Part shown: positions 1 to 4,284 of the stretch, piece by piece | Numbering within the stretch: position 1 is the stretch's first letter | Layout: the number at the start of each line of letters is the position of its first letter | From: an uncultured Oscillospiraceae bacterium | GTDB taxonomy: Bacteria; Bacillota; Clostridia; Oscillospirales; Oscillospiraceae | DNA: 5,562 nucleotides | Direction: 5' to 3' | Assembly: GCA_900751035.1 (NCBI GenBank) | Contig: CAADSF010000228.1 | Span: 1 to 5,562 of the forward strand | Notes under the pieces: model-generated | The model's database searches: none | What the model saw: only the letters and a program-made list of their open reading frames with translations | What the model was told of the DNA's origin: nothing | Translations under genes and position numbers: made by a program

Positions 1-74
1 CAAATCCCCTCCGTCATTTGCTTCGCAAATGCCACCTCCCCTTATCGTGCGGGGCACGACAAGGGGAGGCTTTG
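1..74. repeat. Intergenic palindromic repeat element (REP/MITE-like), two stem-loops
   Basis: Two strong hairpins lie side by side. The first has a perfect 7-bp stem, CATTTGC (15-21) with GCAAATG (25-31), and a 3-base loop. The second pairs CCTCCCCTT (35-43) with AAGGGGAGG (61-69). After one A/C mismatch it continues as TCGTGC (45-50) with GCACGA (54-59) around a GGG loop. The outer ends CAAA (1-4) and TTTG (71-74) are also complementary, so the whole unit is an imperfect inverted repeat. No coding signal fits it. From memory, GC-rich CCTCC.../...GGAGG palindromes of this kind are scattered between genes in Oscillospiraceae genomes; whether this one is multicopy cannot be seen here. It may extend left of the window. 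Confidence 0.65.
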
Positions 75-117
75 AACCGCTCCTGCGGAACGAACCGTTT
101 GACCCAAATTTCCCATC

Positions 118-123
118 AGGAGG
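118..123 (+). promoter_or_regulatory. Ribosome binding site that fixes the start at 131
   Basis: AGGAGG lies seven bases upstream of ATG 131. The reading frame is open back to position 29, but that upstream stretch runs through the palindromic repeat and has no ribosome binding site. The start at 131 is therefore preferred. Confidence 0.85.
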
Positions 124-130
124 AGCCGAC

Positions 131-952
131 ATGAGCGCTTCGCGCATGAAAAATCTGATTCTTCTTGTTCTGACGCTCTGTGCGCTGGGGCTTCTGTGCA
201 TCGTCGTGCCGAACCGGCTTTCGCAGACGCATGAGCAGCGGCAGATGCTGCAGGAGCTCAAGACGCTGTACGAGAGCTACGGCCTTTCCATTGCGCTCGA
301 CGAGCTGCCGCGCAGTCCCGCGCTCTGCAGCGTCGAGCTTTCTGAGGACGGCGCACAGACCGCCGCGCAGGCGCTGCTCGGCGCAAAGGCCGCCCTCGCG
401 GGCGAATCCGGCTTTGAAAGCACCTATGAATCCGAGCTTGGGACGCTCCATATCACGCGCACGGGCGTCTTTTCCGCCGTGATGACCGGCGGCAGCCGGG
501 TGCGAAGCCCCGAAAAGGCTACGGAAAAGCTGCTGCGGGCCATGGAGTTTCAGTATCAGATGCTCACGCGGGAGCAGACGGAGCCGGGCGCCGTGCGCAT
601 CAGCACCGCGCAGACGCTGCTCGGCGTGCCGGTGCTCGGCAGTCAGCTGGCGCTGACCTACACGGACGAGCGCCTCACGGCGGTCGAAGGTACGTTTTAT
701 ACCGGCGGAAGCTCCATCACGCGCGTGTCGGAGCAGGAGGCCATTTCCGCCGCCGACGCGCTGGCGCAGCTGCTGGCCCGGCGCGACGCGCTCGGCTGGG
801 TCGGAAGCGCGGTGACGGGGCTTACGCAGGCGTATCTGCCGTCCGATCAGGCCGGTACGGGCATCCGCTTTGTGCCGGTCTGGCTGGTCGAGACGGACGC
901 GGGAAGCTTCTTTATCAACGGCATTACGCGTGAAATTACGGCGGAAAAATAG
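131..952 (+). CDS. Membrane-anchored YycI/YycH-like protein (possible WalRK accessory regulator)
   Basis: The 273-residue product starts at ATG 131 behind a perfect AGGAGG. A short basic N-terminus (SASRMK) precedes one hydrophobic segment at about residues 8-26 (LILLVLTLCALGLLCIVV), with no lipobox, so it reads as a signal anchor with the remainder outside the cell. The extracytoplasmic part is alpha/beta in character. It ends in PVWLVETDAGSFFINGITRE (about 249-268), which resembles the final strand pair of YycI and PepSY-like domains (PVWxxxTxxGxxxxNxxTGEI). In Bacillus and relatives, YycH and YycI are membrane-anchored partners that modulate the WalK histidine kinase controlling cell-wall turnover. 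Size, single anchor and the neighbouring cell-wall gene murA fit that. No promoter is visible just upstream, so it may be the last gene of an operon entering from the left. The family call is from memory of motifs and is moderate; a generic PepSY-like exported protein is the alternative. Confidence 0.55.
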   Translation: MSASRMKNLILLVLTLCALGLLCIVVPNRLSQTHEQRQMLQELKTLYESYGLSIALDELPRSPALCSVELSEDGAQTAAQALLGAKAALAGESGFESTYESELGTLHITRTGVFSAVMTGGSRVRSPEKATEKLLRAMEFQYQMLTREQTEPGAVRISTAQTLLGVPVLGSQLALTYTDERLTAVEGTFYTGGSSITRVSEQEAISAADALAQLLARRDALGWVGSAVTGLTQAYLPSDQAGTGIRFVPVWLVETDAGSFFINGITREITAEK

Positions 953-1023
953 CGCCCGCCGTCCGCGCCTGTCGAATTATGAAGAAAATCTGAAGATTTC
1001 CTGTTGCTGAATTGTCATTTTCC

Positions 1024-1052
1024 TTTACATTCCTGCCATGGTGTGCTATTCT
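1024..1052 (+). promoter_or_regulatory. Sigma-A-type extended -10 promoter for murA
   Basis: TTTACA (1024-1029) is separated by exactly 17 bases from TATTCT (1047-1052). A TG dinucleotide at 1044-1045 gives the extended -10 form TGCTATTCT. Transcription would begin near 1059, leaving a leader of about 80 bases before the murA start. That leader holds only a weak 5-bp hairpin, ACACT (1098-1102) with AGTGT (1106-1110). The promoter makes murA independent of the upstream gene. Confidence 0.7.
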
Positions 1053-1126
1053 AATAGCGGCCGAATTTGGCTCTGTTAACATAACGCATTTCCGCAAACA
1101 CTCTTAGTGTCAGTTGATGCTACCAA

Positions 1127-1133
1127 AGAGGGA
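1127..1133 (+). promoter_or_regulatory. Ribosome binding site deciding the TTG start of murA
   Basis: AGAGGGA lies seven bases before TTG 1141. The alternative in-frame starts TTG 1114 and ATG 1117 have no purine-rich site in front of them, and they would add residues before the conserved IKYIVQGG opening of the family. Confidence 0.65.
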
Positions 1134-1140
1134 TTACATT

Positions 1141-2436
1141 TTGATCAAATACATCGTTCAAGGCGGCACAAAGCTTTCCGGCTCCGTGACCATTTCCGGG
1201 GCCAAGAACGCGGCGGTCGCGATCCTGCCGGCCACGCTGCTCGTCAGCGGCCCCTGCCGGATCGAAAACGTACCGGATATTTCAGACGTTCGTCTGCTGC
1301 TGGAGATCCTGCGCGATATGGGCGCGGAGATCCGCCGCTACGGCCGCAACACGCTTGAGATTGACTGCACCCGCGCCCGCAACGCAACCGCGCCCATCGA
1401 GCTTGTCCGCCGCATCCGCGCGTCGTACTACCTCATCGGCGCAGAGCTTGGCCGCTTCGGCCACGCCCATGTCGCCATGCCGGGCGGCTGCAACTTCGGC
1501 GTCCGCCCCATCGACCAGCACATCAAGGGCTTCGAGGCCATGGGCGCCATGGTCGAGCAGTCCAGCGGCTATGTCTGCGCCGACGCCCCGAAGGGCGGGC
1601 TGCGCGGCGGCCACATCTATCTCGACATTGTCTCCGTCGGCGCGACGATGAACATCCTGCTCGCGGCAGTTCTGTGCAGCGGCATGACAATCATCGAAAA
1701 CTGCGCTAAAGAGCCGCACATCGTCGACCTTGCGAACTTCCTGAACGCCATGGGCGCACAGATTTCCGGCGCGGGCACCGACGTCATCAAGGTCCGCGGC
1801 GTCAAGGCACTGCACGGCGGCTGCTATTCCATCATCCCCGACCAGATTGAGGCGGGCACGTATATGGCTGCTGCCGCTGCTGTCGGCGGCGATGTGCTGA
1901 TTGAAAACGTCATCCCGAAGCACCTCGACTGCATCACCGCGAAGCTGCGCGAGATCGGCGCGGACATCACGGAATACGACGACGCCATCCGCGTCGAATC
2001 GGCCTACCGGCTGCACCGCGCGAACGTCAAGACCATGCCGTATCCCGGCTTCCCGACCGATATGCAGCCGCAGATCACGGTCTGTCTCGCCACCGCCGTC
2101 GGCACCAGCCTCGTGACCGAAGGCGTGTACGATAACCGCTTCCGCTACACGGCCGAGCTTAGCCGCATGGGCGCAAACATTCAGGTCGAAGGCAAGACCG
2201 CCATCATCGACGGCGTGCAGACGCTGCACGGCTGCGAGGTCCGCGCCTGCGATTTACGCGCGGGCGCCGCGATGGTCATCGCCGCCATGTGCGCCGAGGG
2301 CATGACGCTCATCGAGGACGCGCACTTCATCGAGCGCGGCTATGAGGACATCGTCGGCAAGCTCACCGCGCTCGGCGCAAGCATCCGCCGCATCGAAACC
2401 TACGAAGCCCCCAGCGTCTCAGAAGACGCAGGCTGA
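1141..2436 (+). CDS. murA: UDP-N-acetylglucosamine 1-carboxyvinyltransferase (MurA)
   Basis: This cytoplasmic enzyme transfers enolpyruvate from phosphoenolpyruvate to UDP-GlcNAc, the first committed step of peptidoglycan synthesis and the target of fosfomycin. The 431-residue product matches the usual length of about 420-430 and has the inside-out alpha/beta barrel signature throughout. It opens IKYIVQGGTKLSGSVTISGAKNAA, with Lys22 and Asn23. The catalytic loop PGGCNFGVRPIDQH carries Cys117, the fosfomycin-reactive cysteine, so natural resistance by Cys-to-Asp change is not expected. FPTDMQP supplies the general-base aspartate Asp307, DLRAGAA gives Arg373, and ERGYEDI gives Arg399. The start is a TTG supported by a ribosome binding site and by family alignment; ATG 1117 is the alternative and would add eight residues. 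The gene is monocistronic by its signals, with its own promoter upstream and terminator just after the stop. Many Firmicutes carry two paralogues, and this window cannot show whether a second exists. Confidence 0.97.
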   Translation: MIKYIVQGGTKLSGSVTISGAKNAAVAILPATLLVSGPCRIENVPDISDVRLLLEILRDMGAEIRRYGRNTLEIDCTRARNATAPIELVRRIRASYYLIGAELGRFGHAHVAMPGGCNFGVRPIDQHIKGFEAMGAMVEQSSGYVCADAPKGGLRGGHIYLDIVSVGATMNILLAAVLCSGMTIIENCAKEPHIVDLANFLNAMGAQISGAGTDVIKVRGVKALHGGCYSIIPDQIEAGTYMAAAAAVGGDVLIENVIPKHLDCITAKLREIGADITEYDDAIRVESAYRLHRANVKTMPYPGFPTDMQPQITVCLATAVGTSLVTEGVYDNRFRYTAELSRMGANIQVEGKTAIIDGVQTLHGCEVRACDLRAGAAMVIAAMCAEGMTLIEDAHFIERGYEDIVGKLTALGASIRRIETYEAPSVSEDAG

Positions 2437-2446
2437 ACAAAATTTC

Positions 2447-2479
2447 CCCCGGCAGGACGCACGTCCCGCCGGGGTTTTT
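2447..2479 (+). terminator. Intrinsic terminator of murA
   Basis: CCCCGGC (2447-2453) pairs with GCCGGGG (2468-2474). After one A/C mismatch, GGAC (2455-2458) pairs with GTCC (2463-2466) around a GCAC loop. A TTTTT tract (2475-2479) follows directly. The hairpin begins ten bases after the murA stop. Confidence 0.93.
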
Positions 2480-2522
2480 GCATAAAGAAAAGGTGCTGTG
2501 TGAATATCAGCAGTATCCACAG

Positions 2523-2562
2523 AAAAACGTCCCGGACAGTCAGAGCGCAGTCCGGGACGTTT
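2523..2562 (-). terminator. Intrinsic terminator of the minus-strand HTH gene
   Basis: A perfect 13-bp stem, 2525-2537 with 2550-2562, has a 12-base loop (2538-2549). On the minus strand the hairpin runs into TTTTT (2527-2523). The stop codon of the HTH gene (2561-2563) overlaps the base of the stem, so translation ends inside the terminator. It faces the murA terminator about 45 bases away, which cleanly separates the two converging units. Confidence 0.88.
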
Positions 2563-2746
2563 ATTTCGGCTTTTGCACAAACCGCATGATATCGGAAACC
2601 TCGCATTGCAGCAGGATGCAGAGCTGGTCGATGGTGTTTGTGGAAACGCTTTTTCCGGTTTTCATCGCGTAGTACGCGCTGCGGGCAAAGCCCATCTTTT
2701 CAAGGCGGTATGAGGAAAAGTTCTTCTCTTTCATCGTCTGAAACAA
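2561..2746 (-). CDS. Small Cro/C1-type helix-turn-helix protein, start uncertain
   Basis: The 61-residue frame reads as one compact XRE/HTH_26-like DNA-binding domain and nothing else. Helix 1 is around MKEKNFSSYRLEKMGF, the turn and recognition helix around FARSAYYAMKTGKSVS, and the last helices TNTIDQLCILLQCEVSDIMRFV are typical of the family (STxTIDxLCxxLxCxxxDIxxY). It probably binds DNA as a dimer, with an unknown target. The best start is TTG 2746, but no ribosome binding site precedes it or ATG 2734. Family-like residues (LFEP before LFQTMKEKN) continue upstream of the TTG, which suggests that the original start codon has been lost or mutated. The frame upstream is open only back to the stop of the preceding gene (2783-2785). 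It is the last gene of the padR cassette, ending in its own terminator. It may be untranslated here. Confidence 0.6.
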   Translation of the reverse strand: MFQTMKEKNFSSYRLEKMGFARSAYYAMKTGKSVSTNTIDQLCILLQCEVSDIMRFVQKPK

Positions 2747-2782
2747 CGGTTCAAATAAGGGAGGGGAAGCCGCCTTTGGGTC

Positions 2783-3060
2783 TCAGGCTGTCTGCATGGC
2801 GGAAAATTTGCGGTACTGCCTCTGATTTCTGCGGAAGAAGCCGCGGATGGTCAGCAGGACGAAGGCTGTGACGGCGAGGTAATAGACCGGCAGGGCGACC
2901 GTCCATGTGCTTTCCGGGAGCACCTGCTTGACTGCAGAAGCACGGCGCACAGCGTCAGCACGACGTTTCTTCGCCTGTCCTCCGGGCATTTGCACAGCCG
3001 GTAGGCCAGCACGTTGATGCAGCCGAAGAAGACCAGCGCGACCGCATTCAGACCGTACAT
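2783..3060 (-). pseudogene. Small membrane protein gene broken by a single-base frameshift
   Basis: ATG 3060 has a good ribosome binding site (GAGGGGAAGG, 3065-3074) that overlaps the stop of the gene before it. The first frame encodes a hydrophobic start, MYGLNAVALVFFGCINVLAY, then CKCPEDRRRNVVLTLCAVLLQ. It then falls into low-quality sequence and stops at 2851. Another frame takes up the story at once, VKQVLPESTWTVALPVYYLA, followed by VTAFVLLTIRGFF and a basic tail, and ends at TGA 2783-2785. One missing base near 2930-2940 would join them into a 92-residue protein with about three membrane segments. I do not recognise the family. Position behind a PadR/HAAS pair suggests a membrane partner of that system. 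A sequencing error is the main alternative to a true mutation. Confidence 0.6.
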
Positions 3061-3072
3061 AAAGCCTTCCCC

Positions 3073-3794
3073 TCAATTCCGGAACCAGCCCCACGCGTGC
3101 CAGAACTGGAAGCTTCCGGCGGACAGGGCGCAGGCTGCGTAGCCCGGCACAAAGCAGACCGCGAACAGGAGCAGAGACACCAGCGCCGGCGTACGCAGGC
3201 GGCGCTTTTTCTTCGGCGCGAACTGCGGCACGATGGGCAGGGCAGGCAGGACGGCGGCGCCGCGGCTCTGCGCCAGCGTATTCTGATGAAAGCGGCCAGA
3301 GGAGCGGAAAAGCTGACGGCAGAAGGCAAAATACCAGACGCAGCCGATGACAGCCAGCACGCAGAGCGCCAGCAAGCTCAGGCCAAGGATTGCGCCGCAC
3401 CAGTACGGCATTTCCGGCAGCAGAAGATACGGCAGCGTTCTGAGATTGCCGACCAGGCACACGCCTGCAAGTCCGAAGCTCAGCACGCACGCAGCCTGAA
3501 CCGCGCCGAACGCCAGCAGCAGCACGGCGAAGATCCCGAAAAACAGATCGGCCCACACCAGCCACAGCCACGTCAGCACGGACAATGCTTTGCGGCGGTC
3601 TGCGGCGCGGATTTGAACTGCGCCGCCAGCTCCTCCGGCACGCCGAGCTTCGCGGCGATTTCTTCTTCCGAATACCCGTCCGCCAGCTTGAACGCGAAAT
3701 GCTGCTCGTATTCCTCCAGCACATCGGCGGCGTCCTCCACATTTCTCTTATGCAGCTCATTTGCGAGCCGCGTCATAAATTCATGCTTCTTCAT
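3073..3794 (-). pseudogene. HAAS-domain (DUF1700) membrane protein gene split by a frameshift
   Basis: The start at ATG 3794 is set by GGAGG (3804-3808) nine bases upstream. It overlaps the end of padR by 14 bases, so the two are translationally coupled. The first 73 residues form a HAAS domain, the helical signalling module that typically accompanies PadR regulators: MKKHEFMTRLANELHKRN, then a helix with VLEEYEQHF, then DGYSEEEIAAKLGVPEEL. That frame stops at 3573. The next frame continues without a gap as ALSVLTWLWLVWADLFFG and encodes about four membrane segments, a basic stretch APKKKRR, and a last membrane segment before TGA 3073-3075. Restoring one base at the AAA run (3589-3591) gives a continuous protein of 240 residues. 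The second piece could only start independently at TTG 3585, without a ribosome binding site, so a frameshift is favoured over two genes. Function is inferred: a membrane sensor paired with PadR. Confidence 0.7.
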
Positions 3795-4107
3795 TGTTTT
3801 CATCCTCCAACAGATTTCTGACAGACTGTGCAAAGTTCAGATATTCCGCACGGTCGTTCTGATACGTTTCCCGTCCAAGCTCCGTGAGCTTGTAATACTT
3901 GCGCGGCGGCCCGCCGCTTTCCTCCTGCAGATAGGTCGTGAGCAATCCGTCCGCCTTCAGCTTCCGCAGAATCGGATATACCGTGCCGTCCGCAATGTCA
4001 ATGTGCTGAGAGAGGAAATCCGAGATCTCATAGCCGTAGCAGTTGCGCTTGTGCAGCAGCGACAGCACACACAGCTCCAGCACGCCCTTTTTATATTGCG
4101 TGTTCAT
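3781..4107 (-). CDS. PadR-family transcriptional repressor
   Basis: This 108-residue winged-helix protein has the short PadR architecture. The N-terminal helix contains LCVLSLLHKRNCYGYEI (12-28). The recognition helix is GTVYPILRKLKADGLL (41-56). The wing is GGPPRKYYKLTELGRE (65-80), and a short C-terminal dimerisation helix follows (about 84-103). PadR proteins bind operators as dimers and usually repress their own operon. ATG 4107 is preceded at seven bases by AAAGGAG (4114-4120). A good promoter with an ACTAGT repeat over its -10 lies upstream, consistent with autoregulation. Its stop region overlaps the start of the HAAS gene, the common PadR-HAAS pairing in Firmicutes, in which the membrane protein is thought to signal to the repressor. 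This is the only gene of the cassette with no visible damage. Confidence 0.93.
   Translation of the reverse strand: MNTQYKKGVLELCVLSLLHKRNCYGYEISDFLSQHIDIADGTVYPILRKLKADGLLTTYLQEESGGPPRKYYKLTELGRETYQNDRAEYLNFAQSVRNLLEDENNEEA
3804..3808 (-). promoter_or_regulatory. Ribosome binding site inside padR for the HAAS gene
   Basis: GGAGG in the last codons of padR lies nine bases before ATG 3794. It directly abuts the in-frame ATG 3803, too close for use, which is why the later ATG is chosen. This arrangement supports translational coupling with padR. Confidence 0.75.
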
Positions 4108-4139
4108 ACGCAGCTCCTTTCCGGTTGTTTTGTCCTTTC

Positions 4140-4162
4140 ACTAGTGTATTATATTTACTAGT
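4140..4162. promoter_or_regulatory. Candidate PadR operator, ACTAGT-N11-ACTAGT
   Basis: Two copies of the self-palindromic hexamer ACTAGT lie at 4140-4145 and 4157-4162, with 11 bases between them. Their centres are 17 bases apart, and the -10 element sits between them. This position would let a bound dimer block RNA polymerase. Use by the PadR encoded downstream is inferred from position and from the usual autoregulation in this family. Confidence 0.6.
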
Positions 4163-4175
4163 TTTGAAATATCAA
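4148..4175 (-). promoter_or_regulatory. Sigma-A-type promoter of the padR operon
   Basis: On the minus strand TTGATA (4175-4170) is followed after 16 bases by a perfect TATAAT (4153-4148). The surrounding DNA is much richer in A and T than the coding regions. Transcription would start about 35 bases upstream of the padR start codon. Confidence 0.8.
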
Positions 4176-4185
4176 TAGTAAATTT

Positions 4186-4221
4186 AAAAACCAGCAGGAA
4201 AATTTCCTCCCTGCTGGTTTT
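4186..4221 (-). terminator. Intrinsic terminator after the serine recombinase (possibly bidirectional)
   Basis: AAAACCAGCAGG (4187-4198) pairs perfectly over 12 bp with CCTGCTGGTTTT (4210-4221) around an 11-base loop. On the minus strand the stem is followed by TTTTT (4190-4186). It ends transcription from the recombinase just before the padR promoter and insulates that promoter. The plus-strand side has only four T residues. Confidence 0.85.
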
Positions 4222-4240
4222 GCGGTATTCTTATTTTGCC

Positions 4241-4277
4241 GCCGGCCGGCAGAATGACATGGCCGGCTTCTGTTTTT
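4241..4277. other. GC-rich hairpin with overlapping alternative stems
   Basis: GCCGGCC (4241-4247) pairs with GGCCGGC (4261-4267). A second stem, CAGAA (4250-4254) with TTCTG (4268-4272), crosses the first, so the two are either alternatives or a pseudoknot-like fold. On the plus strand the second stem runs into TTTTT (4273-4277), like a terminator, yet no plus-strand gene lies upstream. On the minus strand there is no T tract. It starts eight bases after the recombinase stop. Its role is unknown. Confidence 0.5.
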
Positions 4278-4284
4278 ATTTGTC

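Noticed and set aside
29..130. In-frame extension of the YycI-like protein back to position 29
   Set aside because: It runs through the palindromic repeat, lacks a ribosome binding site, and puts 34 unlikely residues before a normal signal anchor that follows a perfect AGGAGG at 118-123.
99..130. TTGACC at 99-104 as a -35 element
   Set aside because: No -10-like hexamer lies at 16-18 bases downstream; the region holds the ribosome binding site instead.
984..1001. Small hairpin AAATC/GATTT after the YycI-like gene as a terminator
   Set aside because: The stem has only five weak pairs and is not followed by a T tract.
1282..2229. Long minus-strand open frame opposite murA
   Set aside because: It is antisense to a fully conserved murA, its translation has no recognisable domain, and it is explained by high GC at codon third positions.
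2783..3760. Long single minus-strand frame across the HAAS and small membrane genes
   Set aside because: Most of its translation is Arg/Pro/Ala-rich shadow sequence. Only its last 47 or so residues look real, and they belong to the frameshifted small membrane protein.
3097..4161. Long plus-strand open frame opposite padR and HAAS
   Set aside because: It is antisense to coupled genes with clear domains and ribosome binding sites; its own translation is rich in Gln, Arg and Ala with no domain.
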